A stretch of DNA of 64,000 nucleotides from Candidatus Kryptonium thompsonii (GTDB lineage: Bacteria > Bacteroidota > Ignavibacteria > Kryptoniales > Kryptoniaceae): positions 62,001-126,000 of the forward strand of contig LDXX01000002.1 of the NCBI GenBank assembly GCA_001442925.1, written 5' to 3'. Below, piece after piece: positions 1 to 8,518 of this stretch (positions are counted from its first letter, which is position 1; every line of letters begins with the position of its first letter). The notes under the pieces are model-generated. The model was not told the origin of the DNA, did not search any database, and saw only the letters and a list, made by a program, of their open reading frames with translations. The position numbers were made by a program, and so were the translations under genes.

Positions 1-458
1 AGAGAGTTGAGCAATTAACGGAAGAAGTTAGGGCGATCGTTGGCGAGATTAGAGATCTTAAAAAGAGATTTGGCGATTTATCCGATGCAGTTGGTTTCGG
101 TCTTGAAGATAGAGCATTTAAGTCCTTGCCAAAGCTTTTAAAAAGAGATTATGGTATTGAGGTGGAAGGGAGACTGTTAAGAAGATTTGTTAAAGATGCT
201 AAAGGAAGAGATATTGAGGTTAACATATTTGGTAAGGGTACAAAAGATGGTGTTCAAATTACAATAATTGGTGAGTGCAAGAGCCAGCTGTCTAAGAATA
301 ATGTCATAAGTTTTATAGAAGATAGATTGGCAAGATTTGAAGGCGTCTATGAGAATATATTCCCCGTAATAGTAACCTATATGATAAGTGAGCCTGATGT
401 CGAAGATTTCGTCAGGGAAAAGGGAATTGCGCTTTATTACTCTTACGATTTCGATTAA
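1..458 (+). CDS. PD-(D/E)XK nuclease-like protein, 5' end cut off by window
   Basis: The reading frame is open from the first complete codon (position 3) to the TAA at 456-458, so this is the C-terminal 151 residues of a longer protein; the TTG at 126 is only an internal codon. The visible part begins with a charged, heptad-like segment (VEQLTEEVRAIVGEIRDLKKRF), suggesting a coiled coil. It continues into an alpha/beta domain with IEVNIFGKG, then ITIIGECKSQ, which fits the D-Xn-ExK core of PD-(D/E)XK nucleases. Coiled coil plus such a fold is typical of the DUF3782-type proteins of thermophiles. Family and fold are inferred; substrate and role are unknown. It converges on the Crp/Fnr gene, with a 4-bp overlap of the 3' ends. 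Confidence 0.6.
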   Translation, partial: RVEQLTEEVRAIVGEIRDLKKRFGDLSDAVGFGLEDRAFKSLPKLLKRDYGIEVEGRLLRRFVKDAKGRDIEVNIFGKGTKDGVQITIIGECKSQLSKNNVISFIEDRLARFEGVYENIFPVIVTYMISEPDVEDFVREKGIALYYSYDFD

Positions 459-1138
459 CCACAAATTTGTTTAAGTTTTTCAGGTTTTTTGATAATTATC
501 TTTTTGCCTTGAATTTCGATCAAATCCTCGTCCTGAAGCTTCCTCAAAGCTCGTGAAATTGTCTCCGATATTGTCCCAAGGTATGTTGCAAGCATAGATC
601 TTGAGAGATTTAAATTTATCTCATTTTTACCAGAGTTTTTATATTTATTGTAAAGATATTCAGCCAACCGTGTGACCACATCTTTAAGAGTTAAATTTTC
701 AATTTGCTGATTTAAGCTCATCAATCTTTCTGCAAACCCATGTAACATCTTAAGGCATATTTTGGAGTTCTCGTTTATTATTCTCAAAAATTCTTCCTTA
801 GGGATAAAAATAAGAACGGAATTTTCTATCGCCTGAGCATTCGCAGGGTAGATATTTCCTTCTTCTCTATCACTTATAAACATCGGTATCTCAGCAAATG
901 AGTTAAACGGCTCAATTATATGTAAAGTTATCTCTCTACCATCAGGGTTTGATTTATAAACTCTCACAGCACCTTTCACGACTATGTAAAATCCATAGTA
1001 GACATCACCCTCAAGAAAAATAATATCCCCTTTTTTAAAATTCATCAGCTTGGATATTTTCATGAATTTCCTTAATTCATCTGTGCTAAGTTCTGAAAAG
1101 AAGGGTATATCTCTTATCATTTCAGGGTTTTCAATCAT
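455..1138 (-). CDS. Crp/Fnr family transcriptional regulator (DNR-like)
   Basis: The 227-residue protein has an N-terminal cyclic-nucleotide-binding-type beta-roll (about residues 10-125), a dimerisation helix (about 125-150) and a C-terminal winged helix-turn-helix (about 160-220). The recognition helix contains ETISRAL, the E-x-x-S-R arrangement that in FNR and DNR reads TTGA half-sites. The N-terminus lacks the cysteine cluster of oxygen-sensing FNR, so a [4Fe-4S] sensor is unlikely and a DNR/NNR-like sensor of NO (via haem) is more plausible. It lies 111 bp downstream of a nitrosative-stress operon on the same strand. A perfect TTGAC-TTAA-GTCAA palindrome heads that operon at 4590-4613, a likely target. 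It also has its own promoter-like sequence. Family certain; NO sensing is an inference. Confidence 0.9.
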   Translation of the reverse strand: MIENPEMIRDIPFFSELSTDELRKFMKISKLMNFKKGDIIFLEGDVYYGFYIVVKGAVRVYKSNPDGREITLHIIEPFNSFAEIPMFISDREEGNIYPANAQAIENSVLIFIPKEEFLRIINENSKICLKMLHGFAERLMSLNQQIENLTLKDVVTRLAEYLYNKYKNSGKNEINLNLSRSMLATYLGTISETISRALRKLQDEDLIEIQGKKIIIKKPEKLKQICG

Positions 1139-1171
1139 CGCATGAGAAAATTTTGATTTTCATACTCACTT

Positions 1172-1204
1172 TAAATATATGTATGCGCTTTTTAATTTTT
1201 CAAA
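1172..1204 (-). promoter_or_regulatory. Bacteroidota-type promoter of the Crp/Fnr gene
   Basis: On the minus strand TTTG (1201-1204) is followed after 21 nt by TATATTTA (1172-1179), close to the TTTG-N19-21-TAnnTTTG consensus of the Bacteroidota primary sigma factor. It lies 33 bp before the start codon at 1138, so the regulator can be expressed independently of the operon upstream. Confidence 0.45.
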
Positions 1205-1249
1205 TTGGAATGCTTATATATTGATTGTGTGAATGCTATGGGTGGGGGA

Positions 1250-2632
1250 TTATCTCATTTTGAAGGTCTTTCGCAGATTTATGAAGAGAAGAACTAATGA
1301 AAGAATCGCAATAAATCCAGAAGTTCCAAAAAGATAAAGCATAAATTGAGCGAGGGTTTGCATTGGACCAGATAAATATAGTGGAATAAGCATTGGTATA
1401 ACCCTAAATGAAACGGCGATATTTCCGAAGATGAATGTAAGAAAAACAATTTTTGTACTTGCAATTTTGCTTTTGTGCATAAAACCTGGTAGCATCCGTT
1501 GAGCCATGCCAAGTATCAACAACGAAATAAAGCCAGCAAGAAACGAATGTCTCACAGGATCAACTCCGTAATGAACCGATAGACCAAGTAATAAAATTAA
1601 CCTTGCAAGCATATCAAGAAATAAACTGATCACGAGCCATAAATAAGCGGAATAAATTAAAAGTTCAAACTTGCCAAATTCACCATAATCTGAATAACCC
1701 TTTCTTGGCTTTTTACCTACACTTGGTTCTTCAACCCTATCCCTTCTCCAAAATGGTGATTTAGCGAGAGCTTTGTCCGGTAAAAAAATTCGTTGAATTA
1801 TCCCCGATGAAAACAACAGCGATATGATTGTAAGATCGATGAGCAATGCAGTTAAATTTAAATCGATGTTTATCAATTGAATTGGGGCTGAGATAAATTC
1901 ATGGAGTATGGCGATCGCAAGATAGAAATAACCAATGTATTTGATAGATTTTGTCGGTGGTTTCAAGTGAATGTAAAGTGGGAAGTTTAAAATTGAAAGG
2001 GCAAATGAGATCGGAAATAGAACAAAATTCATGAAGATGTTGATACTCCATTTATTCCATACAAGCCATTCGTATCTGTTAAGAAAGATCGATGATACCT
2101 GAACAATTGAATAAACTATCCAGCCAAGGATGAACAGCATAAAAAATGGTTTTACTATTTCAAAGCCTTTTCTTTTAAAATCTGGTGCTTTCAAAAATGT
2201 TTTTATTAAAAGCATAACATACAGGATTATCCCAGCGAATTCTACGATGTTGCCAAAGTCCGCAAGGTTTTTAAAGATATCGCTTATCTTTTCATCTTCA
2301 ACATAAGGTCGCCAAAATTCAAAATTTGTTCTTATTAAAAGTCCAACAACAGTAAGATAAAGAATAAATCTTAGTGTGCTTTTCTTCTCAATTGGAACAC
2401 TTGCCATTCTTGGTAAAAAATGTAAACTCACACCCATTATAAAGAGCCCAACCCATCCGATAAGTTGGAGGTGTCCGTGTACTTGAATCCATACATCTAA
2501 TGCTTTTGGTAGGCTCATATTAAATCCGATTTGCATCGCTATATGCGCACCAAGCATAAAGCCACCAAGAATAGCTATCCCAAGCGACCACCAAATAAAT
2601 CCAGTTTCAAATTCTTGATGTATTTGTTTCAC
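1250..2632 (-). CDS. NnrS-like haem/copper membrane protein
   Basis: This 460-residue protein has about twelve hydrophobic helices and little soluble sequence. The region WIQVHGHLQLIGWVGLFIMG near residues 46-66, followed by HFLPRMA, resembles the histidine-bearing helices of the NnrS family, membrane proteins linked to nitric-oxide and nitrosative-stress tolerance. Other helix histidines (SVHYGVDPVRHSFLAG, about residues 355-370) could be metal ligands. The start is GTG at 2632, 12 bp after the upstream gene. It is the last gene of the hemerythrin/NnrS operon, which carries an FNR/DNR-type site at its head. The NnrS name rests on motif and context; the biochemical role of NnrS proteins is itself not well settled. 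Confidence 0.65.
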   Translation of the reverse strand: MKQIHQEFETGFIWWSLGIAILGGFMLGAHIAMQIGFNMSLPKALDVWIQVHGHLQLIGWVGLFIMGVSLHFLPRMASVPIEKKSTLRFILYLTVVGLLIRTNFEFWRPYVEDEKISDIFKNLADFGNIVEFAGIILYVMLLIKTFLKAPDFKRKGFEIVKPFFMLFILGWIVYSIVQVSSIFLNRYEWLVWNKWSINIFMNFVLFPISFALSILNFPLYIHLKPPTKSIKYIGYFYLAIAILHEFISAPIQLINIDLNLTALLIDLTIISLLFSSGIIQRIFLPDKALAKSPFWRRDRVEEPSVGKKPRKGYSDYGEFGKFELLIYSAYLWLVISLFLDMLARLILLLGLSVHYGVDPVRHSFLAGFISLLILGMAQRMLPGFMHKSKIASTKIVFLTFIFGNIAVSFRVIPMLIPLYLSGPMQTLAQFMLYLFGTSGFIAILSLVLLFINLRKTFKMR

Positions 2633-2644
2633 ATTACCAAAATC

Positions 2645-3751
2645 TTATTTAAAACTTTTCAAGACATTTAAAATGTAAAGGACAAAGGTAACGAAATGTA
2701 AAGTTCCAGTTATCCAACCGGACCAAATCCATATCTCAACAAGGTTAGCAACAAGTAAATCGGCGGAAACTCGCACAACTGTCATTAATTGAAAAAGATA
2801 AAATAGAAGTCTGGAGGGAGGTCTTTTGGGCATTTTTGCAAATGTTGATCCAATTACAATTGGTGCATGAGATAAAATCATTGTAAATATGAATCCCAAT
2901 CCAATCGAATGGAAGACGACATCTTTCGCAACTGCTTGAATCTGGCTCCATAAAATCATACCTATGCTTGAAAACATAAGCCAGAGATATGCAATTGTCA
3001 AGGTTTCTTTGGTAAATTTGTGCAGTGGTAGTTGTGCTGTTTTGAATTTGGCTGAAGCGATTATGGCGGAATCATTATAAATCAATCCGATGCAAACAAG
3101 AAGTAAAATAATCCCAATGACTTGAGGGGGTAAAAGATAAAAAAGTGAATTGATGATTGAAACAACAAGATAAATTATTAAACTCGCATATACAATTTTT
3201 GCTGATACCTTCTTAAAGCCAAGTGTTAGTTCTATCCTTTCAACTCCTATCACAGCAATTGCAAATGAAAAACCAGCAAGGGCAGATTCAACGCTCCCTG
3301 CAAGTCCACCTTCTCTAAATAACGCAACGGAAAGAGCAACATAGGCAAGAAATTCAACAAGTGGATTCCATATATGTTTAAATGTTCGGTAAGCGATGAA
3401 TCTATGTATTCCCCACCCAAGCAAAGAAACAATGTTAAGGATTTTAAATAGCGGCGAGCCAAGGTGAATTAAGATGGCTGATATTCCCCAAGCGTAAGGA
3501 ACCCAAACGAGCCATTTAACAGGCAGGGCAAACATCCTTTCAAAAATTATCAATGTTCCAAGAAATGCACCAACCATTAAATTTCCATGTGGAGGCAGAA
3601 ATTCGGGAATTGATGGCAAGGTGAAGCCCCGAGTCAGGGCAATTCGCCACACACCTATCACCACAGCAGAAACAAATGAAATGATCCCAAGTAACATCGA
3701 GCCTCTTAATATCCGTTGCTCAAATGTGGATTTGCTTTTGGTGTAGTTCAC
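2645..3751 (-). CDS. NnrS-related polytopic membrane protein
   Basis: The 368-residue protein is almost entirely hydrophobic, with roughly ten to eleven helices. LPPHGNLMVGAFLGTLIIFERM near residues 52-73 carries a helix-embedded histidine placed like the HGHLQ motif of its neighbour, and SHAPIVIGSTFAKMP (about residues 290-304) has a second conserved-looking histidine. It starts with GTG at 3751, only 4 bp after the hemerythrin gene stop, and ends 12 bp before the NnrS-like gene, so the three form one transcription unit. It probably belongs to the broader NnrS-like group found next to hemerythrin-DUF2249 proteins; no enzymatic activity can be read from the sequence. Confidence 0.55.
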   Translation of the reverse strand: MNYTKSKSTFEQRILRGSMLLGIISFVSAVVIGVWRIALTRGFTLPSIPEFLPPHGNLMVGAFLGTLIIFERMFALPVKWLVWVPYAWGISAILIHLGSPLFKILNIVSLLGWGIHRFIAYRTFKHIWNPLVEFLAYVALSVALFREGGLAGSVESALAGFSFAIAVIGVERIELTLGFKKVSAKIVYASLIIYLVVSIINSLFYLLPPQVIGIILLLVCIGLIYNDSAIIASAKFKTAQLPLHKFTKETLTIAYLWLMFSSIGMILWSQIQAVAKDVVFHSIGLGFIFTMILSHAPIVIGSTFAKMPKRPPSRLLFYLFQLMTVVRVSADLLVANLVEIWIWSGWITGTLHFVTFVLYILNVLKSFK

Positions 3752-3755
3752 AAAG

Positions 3756-4538
3756 TTAATTTTTCTTTGTTATCTTAACACTCCATATAGTTGGACCCGC
3801 GCTTATATATTCCCAACCAAATTTTTCTCCTTTTTCAGCTTGAAATTGATAATATAAAGGTTTTGGATCGTGGTCATTTACAAGTATAAAGCTATCCGAT
3901 GGGTTTAATTCATCAAATTTCTCGAGTATGAATCTATGCCTATAGACTGGTGGAATATCCCGTACATCTAATATTTTCGCTTCGCCTAAAAGTTCATATT
4001 TCATTTCATTTAGCATTTTGTGGAATTCTTCATGTTTTTGTGCTCCAATTTCGTTTAACTCAAACTCCTCAAATTTTTCAAACAATTCTTTTTGGGTTTT
4101 ATCTGAAAGATGCATATCTGCCATCACAAATAAAATATTGTTTTCCTTATTGATGTGCTGTTCGAGTAAATCAACATAGCCTTTTATTGCCTCAACCATT
4201 TTCTCAAGCGCAGAGACATCAGGCTTTGCTTTGTAACTTTTGATTGATTCGTTGATTATTCGAATATAACCCCTACCAAATTCATGTTCGGTAAGCATTA
4301 CTCCGATTGGGCCACCCTCTCTTGGGATGCCAGCTTTTTCAAGTTCAGGAAAGAGCATATTTTCTTCTTTTCCGTGATGGCATTTATCGGCAAAAACCGA
4401 GAAAAATTCAGCCAACCTTTCAAGTTTCTCGATGTCCACCACCCTTTCATTCTCAATTTTATTTCTGAGCATATCGAGCAAGACTAACGCTGTGCGAATC
4501 GCCTCGTGTTCTTTCTTGAGTTGTTTTATTGCCGTCAT
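3756..4538 (-). CDS. Hemerythrin HHE domain protein with C-terminal DUF2249
   Basis: Residues 1-150 form a four-helix HHE bundle: ligands are visible in KEHEAI, CHHGKEENMLFPELE, TEHEFGRG and EQHINKENNILF, the H...HxxxE...H...HxxxE pattern of a di-iron site. Residues about 190-258 are a DUF2249 domain (LDVRDIPPVYRHRF, then VNDHDPKPLYYQF). Such proteins bind oxygen or NO, or help repair iron centres under nitrosative stress. It is the first gene of the operon with the two NnrS-like proteins. A perfect FNR/DNR-type palindrome is centred 63 bp upstream of the ATG. Family assignment is firm; whether it senses, stores or detoxifies NO is open. Confidence 0.85.
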   Translation of the reverse strand: MTAIKQLKKEHEAIRTALVLLDMLRNKIENERVVDIEKLERLAEFFSVFADKCHHGKEENMLFPELEKAGIPREGGPIGVMLTEHEFGRGYIRIINESIKSYKAKPDVSALEKMVEAIKGYVDLLEQHINKENNILFVMADMHLSDKTQKELFEKFEEFELNEIGAQKHEEFHKMLNEMKYELLGEAKILDVRDIPPVYRHRFILEKFDELNPSDSFILVNDHDPKPLYYQFQAEKGEKFGWEYISAGPTIWSVKITKKN

Positions 4539-4589
4539 TTTTAATCTCTTTTTCTTTTTTTCAAAAATTTAAAAAATCATCGCAAGGGG

Positions 4590-4613
4590 AAACATTGACT
4601 TAAGTCAATGTTT
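4590..4613 (-). promoter_or_regulatory. FNR/DNR-type operator, perfect 24-bp palindrome
   Basis: The core TTGAC-TTAA-GTCAA (4595-4608) sits in a perfect 24-bp inverted repeat flanked by AAACA and TGTTT. It matches the TTGAN-N4-NTCAA operators of FNR, DNR and NNR. It lies upstream of the hemerythrin operon, whose candidate -7 element (minus strand AATTTTTG, 4562-4569) has only a weak -33 partner. The site centre falls about 40-45 bp before the likely start point, the spacing of an activator-dependent promoter. The Crp/Fnr protein encoded at 455-1138 carries the matching ExxSR recognition helix. Confidence 0.8.
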
Positions 4614-4672
4614 TTAGTTGGGGGTAGGAAGAAAGAGAAATTTTATGCAGTAGAAAAGCTCAAGGGTAGAAC

Positions 4673-4703
4673 TTGAAATTTAAATCGTTTTATATTAATT
4701 TAG
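4673..4703 (+). promoter_or_regulatory. Bacteroidota-type promoter of the S46 peptidase gene
   Basis: TTG (4673-4675), 20 nt, then TAATTTAG (4696-4703). The same -7 octamer is used before the tonB genes in this window. A GAGGA ribosome binding site follows just before the ATG at 4740. Confidence 0.4.
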
Positions 4704-4739
4704 TTTTGCTTGCGTAAAAAATAAAATCATGAGGAAAAA

Positions 4740-6911
4740 ATGTTCAGAAATTCTAAGAACCTTTTACTTTTTTTATTCTTTGTGGTTTTCCTTCTAACTG
4801 GTTGTTCAACTTACCAAGTAACTAAACCTGATTATCTAGCTTATCTTGATACCGTAAAGGCGGGGCAATTTGATACAGGTAAAATGTGGACTTTTGATTA
4901 TCCCCCGATTGATTATTTCAAAAAAACATATAATTTTACTCCAACTTCTGATTGGTTTGAAAAAGCACGACTTTCTGCCCTGCGGCTTCCGGGATGTTCT
5001 GCGTCATTTGTTTCAGAAGATGGACTTGTTATGACGAACCACCATTGTGCAAGAGGAGCACTTGACGCAGTTAATCGTGAAGGGGAAAATTTACCCGAAA
5101 CGGGTTTTTATGCTGCTACACTTGAGGAAGAAAGAAAAATACCAAATCATTATGTTGATCAACTAATTTATATTGGGGATGTCACTGATGAAATTCAAAA
5201 AGCGTTTGAAGAGGGGAAAACTGACGCTGAAAGAGTAGCGAACCGAGATAAGAAGATAAGAGAAATTCAGCAAAGGTATTACGAGGAGTTTAAGAAGTCA
5301 AATCCTGAGGATTCAATTGTTGCCAGCGTTGTCACATTTTATAACGGTGGGAAATATTCAATTTATGTTTACAAGAGATATACTGATGTGCGTCTTGTCT
5401 ATGCACCGGAGACAATCGTTGCTTATTTTGGTGGCGACCCAGATAATTTCACATATCCAAGGTATGACCTTGATGTTGCGTTTTTCAGAGTTTACAAAGA
5501 TGGGAAGCCGTTAAAAACAAAATATTACTTCCCATTTAGCAAGACGGGCGTTAAAGAGGGTGACCCTGTTTTTGTAATTGGAAATCCGGGTAGAACAAAT
5601 CGTTTGCTCACGGTTTCACAACTTGAATTTTTCAGGGATGTAAGTTATCCCTATACCTTATCAGTGCTCGATAATCTTGTCAGGATTTACAGTGATTTTA
5701 TCGCTAAGCATCCGGATAAAAAGTTGAAATATCAAACTCGTCTATTTAGCTTTTCAAACTCTCAAAAAGCATATGCGGGACGACTTGCAGGGCTTAGGGA
5801 TGCATATCTTATGGCAAGAAAGCGTGATTTCGAGAAGAACTTTAAAAATTCTGTTTTAAACAATCCAAATCTTAAAGCTAAATACGGCAACCTTTGGGAT
5901 GAAATTGCCAAATATCAAGTTGAGAAAACGAAGCTATTCCATGAACTTCAAGCATATAGCTTCACCGGGCCTTCAAGGAGTGTTTATTTTAGAATTGCAA
6001 ATGATCTTGTTGAGTACGCTGAGCAAATGAAACTACCTGAAGAGAGAAGAGCTGATGCTTACAAAGGTGAACGACTTAAAGCAACGAAGGTAAGAATTTT
6101 CCCACAGGAGATCGAAACTGAGCTTGAAAAGGCGATCCTTATTTATCAACTTAATTATATGAAATCGGTTTTCGGTGAAAAGAATCAAGCTTTTAATGAG
6201 CTTTTGAAAGGTAAATCGCCAGAAGAGGTAGTTGATAATTTGCTTAATGTGACAATTTTATCAGACAAGGAAAAGGTCACGGCATTGCTTGAGGGTAATC
6301 CTGATGATATTTTGAAGTCAAATGATCCTTTCATCTCGTTTGTTGTTAAAACGAGGCAACGAGCACTTGAGGTAAGGGAGAAATATAACTCGGTTAGTGC
6401 AAAAGAATCAGCGAAACTTCAATTGCTTGGAAGGGCAATCTTTGATGTTTATGGGACATCGATTCCACCGGATGCTACATTTACTTTGAGGATAGCTGAT
6501 GGTGTTGTGAAAAGTTATGAATATAATGGAACGATTGCACCACCTATAACGACATTTTATGGGTTATATGATAGACACTATTCATTTAAAACTACCAATA
6601 GAACCGATTGGGAATTACCGGAAAGGTGGAAGAACTTGCCTTCAACATTTGATTTAAGCACGCCTCTTAACTTTGTGGCGACAAATGATATAATTGGTGG
6701 GAATTCAGGTAGTCCTGTTGTCAATATGAATCTTGAGGTAGTTGGATTAATCTTCGATGGGAATATTGAAAGTTTGCCGGGCGATTTCATTTATGTTGAC
6801 GAGAAGAATAGAGCTGTTGCGGTTGATGTGCGCGGGATAGTTGAAGCGTTGAGGCATATTTATAACGCTGATAGGTTGGTTGATGAACTTGAACAAGGAA
6901 AGATTAAATAA
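4740..6911 (+). CDS. S46 family dipeptidyl-peptidase (DPP7/DPP11 type), lipoprotein
   Basis: The 723-residue protein is typical in length for S46 exopeptidases, which remove dipeptides from peptide N-termini in the periplasm of asaccharolytic Bacteroidota. It has a lipobox signal (FLLTGCS; Cys22), a chymotrypsin-like first half with the catalytic histidine in MTNHHC (about residues 98-103), a helical insert, and the nucleophile in GGNSGSP (Ser656). Eighteen residues after the serine the motif is FDGN. In this family Gly at that position goes with hydrophobic P1 (DPP7), whereas Arg gives acidic P1 (DPP11), so a DPP7-like specificity is inferred. It precedes a dicarboxylate/amino-acid symporter, consistent with peptide scavenging, but a terminator separates the two. 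Confidence 0.92.
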   Translation: MFRNSKNLLLFLFFVVFLLTGCSTYQVTKPDYLAYLDTVKAGQFDTGKMWTFDYPPIDYFKKTYNFTPTSDWFEKARLSALRLPGCSASFVSEDGLVMTNHHCARGALDAVNREGENLPETGFYAATLEEERKIPNHYVDQLIYIGDVTDEIQKAFEEGKTDAERVANRDKKIREIQQRYYEEFKKSNPEDSIVASVVTFYNGGKYSIYVYKRYTDVRLVYAPETIVAYFGGDPDNFTYPRYDLDVAFFRVYKDGKPLKTKYYFPFSKTGVKEGDPVFVIGNPGRTNRLLTVSQLEFFRDVSYPYTLSVLDNLVRIYSDFIAKHPDKKLKYQTRLFSFSNSQKAYAGRLAGLRDAYLMARKRDFEKNFKNSVLNNPNLKAKYGNLWDEIAKYQVEKTKLFHELQAYSFTGPSRSVYFRIANDLVEYAEQMKLPEERRADAYKGERLKATKVRIFPQEIETELEKAILIYQLNYMKSVFGEKNQAFNELLKGKSPEEVVDNLLNVTILSDKEKVTALLEGNPDDILKSNDPFISFVVKTRQRALEVREKYNSVSAKESAKLQLLGRAIFDVYGTSIPPDATFTLRIADGVVKSYEYNGTIAPPITTFYGLYDRHYSFKTTNRTDWELPERWKNLPSTFDLSTPLNFVATNDIIGGNSGSPVVNMNLEVVGLIFDGNIESLPGDFIYVDEKNRAVAVDVRGIVEALRHIYNADRLVDELEQGKIK

Positions 6912-6927
6912 GGTTTGATTGCTCAAA

Positions 6928-6953
6928 GCCCCTCTCCGCTTTATGAGAGGGGC
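6928..6953 (+). terminator. Hairpin terminator after the S46 peptidase gene
   Basis: A 9-bp perfect stem GCCCCTCTC/GAGAGGGGC closes an 8-nt loop 17 bp after the stop codon. The following tract is only moderately T-rich. Confidence 0.6.
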
Positions 6954-6982
6954 AAATCCTTTAAAATTAAAGATTTGGAAGA

Positions 6983-8512
6983 ATGCCTTTTAAAAGATCA
7001 ATCCCAATTCATACTAGGATAATCATTGCTTTGATTCTTGGTGCTATTTTTGGAGTTATTTTCAGCATTGATACACATAAGCTGAAGATAGTCACTAAAA
7101 CGGATAAAGGTGAGGTTAAAAGCATCGTTGAGAGATGGGATAAAGCTGAATTTATCTTGCCGAATTCTAGAAAAGAGTTCACAAGTGACGATCAATTAAG
7201 GATAATCAGATTTTTTAAGGATTTGCCAAAATCTGAAAGGGATCGCGCAGTTTTAATTTTTTATAAAAAGTCATCAAATGAGAACTTCAGCCAAACACAA
7301 ATTATAAAATTTGAAAACATCATTGATATTCAGAAAGTTAAAACCATCGCGACCGAAATAAAACCGATCGGGACGATATTTGTTCGTTTGTTAAGTTTCC
7401 TTGCGATTCCGCTTGTGATAGCTTCGCTTGCAGCTGGTGCAGCAAGTTTAGGTGATATCAAAAAAGTTGGAAGGATTGGTGGAAAAACACTTGGACTTTA
7501 CATCATCACAACGGTGTTAGCAATTACCATTGGGCTTGTTTTAGCTAATTTGATGAAACCTGGGGAAAAAATTTCGCCAAATATAAGGGATAGAATTGCT
7601 TCGGAATATCAAGCGGATATCTCTGAAAAGATTCAACAAGAACTCGGTGTTGATATCGTTGATTTTTTTGTAAATATTGTGCCGACGAATCCGATAAATG
7701 CGATGGCAAATGGGAATATGCTTCAGATCGTCTTCTTTGCGGTGATATTTGGAATTACCTTGACGATGATTGATAAGAATAAATCTGATCATGTTCTCAG
7801 GTTTTTAGATGGTGTAAGCGATACTATGATAAAAATGGTTGACCTTGTGATGAAAATAGCGCCATATGGTGTTTTTGCTTTAATTTCCGCAACGGTTGCT
7901 GAATTTGGTTTTGGAATCCTTAAAACACTTTTATGGTATGTAGCTACGGTTATAATCGGGCTTTTAGTCCATTTATTGGGCGTTTATTCCTTCGTTGTTG
8001 GATCCCTTGGTAAGATGAATCCTTTAAGGTTTTTCAAAGGAATGAGAGATGCCCAAGTGATTGCCTTCAGCACAAGTTCAAGTGCTGCGACGCTTCCTGT
8101 CAATTTTGAATGCACTGAGAGAAACCTTAAAGTTCCAAAAGAGATTACAAGTTTTGTTCTTCCACTTGGTGCAACTATTAATATGGATGGAACAGCTCTG
8201 TATCAAGGAGTTGCTGCTGTTTTCATAGCACAGGTTTATGGTTTTAATCTTGATATAACTCAACAGCTCACAATTATTCTCACCGCGACACTTGCTTCAA
8301 TTGGAACCGCCCCTGTTCCTGGAGTAGGTATAATCATGCTTGTTATGATTTTAAAAGCAATTCATATACCAGCTGAGGGAATTGCCCTTATCCTTGGAGT
8401 TGATAGAATCCTTGATATGTGCAGAACCGTCGTTAATATCACTGGAGATGCAACGGTTGCTGTTGTGGTTGCAAGGAGCGAGGGATTGATGGGTAAAGAT
8501 GAGAAAAAATGA
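6983..8512 (+). CDS. Dicarboxylate/amino acid:cation symporter (DAACS/GltP family)
   Basis: This 509-residue transporter takes up glutamate, aspartate or C4-dicarboxylates with H+ or Na+ across the inner membrane. Signatures of the GltPh fold are clear: the serine-rich hairpin HP1 (AFSTSSSAATLPVN, about residues 356-369), the unwound helix 7 motif NMDGTALYQG (about 399-408), hairpin HP2 (ASIGTAPVPGVG) and the helix 8 ligand region (DRILDMCRTVVNITGD). Unusually, about 85 mostly hydrophilic residues (about 30-115) separate the first helix from the second, longer than in GltPh. The substrate is not decidable from sequence; placement after a peptidase gene suggests amino-acid uptake. Confidence 0.9.
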   Translation: MPFKRSIPIHTRIIIALILGAIFGVIFSIDTHKLKIVTKTDKGEVKSIVERWDKAEFILPNSRKEFTSDDQLRIIRFFKDLPKSERDRAVLIFYKKSSNENFSQTQIIKFENIIDIQKVKTIATEIKPIGTIFVRLLSFLAIPLVIASLAAGAASLGDIKKVGRIGGKTLGLYIITTVLAITIGLVLANLMKPGEKISPNIRDRIASEYQADISEKIQQELGVDIVDFFVNIVPTNPINAMANGNMLQIVFFAVIFGITLTMIDKNKSDHVLRFLDGVSDTMIKMVDLVMKIAPYGVFALISATVAEFGFGILKTLLWYVATVIIGLLVHLLGVYSFVVGSLGKMNPLRFFKGMRDAQVIAFSTSSSAATLPVNFECTERNLKVPKEITSFVLPLGATINMDGTALYQGVAAVFIAQVYGFNLDITQQLTIILTATLASIGTAPVPGVGIIMLVMILKAIHIPAEGIALILGVDRILDMCRTVVNITGDATVAVVVARSEGLMGKDEKK

Positions 8513-8518
8513 GTTTTA

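Noticed and set aside
1139-1249. Second FNR-type site before the Crp/Fnr gene (TTGATTGTGTGAAT, about 1221-1234)
   Set aside because: Only one half-site fits; the other half does not match ATCAA.
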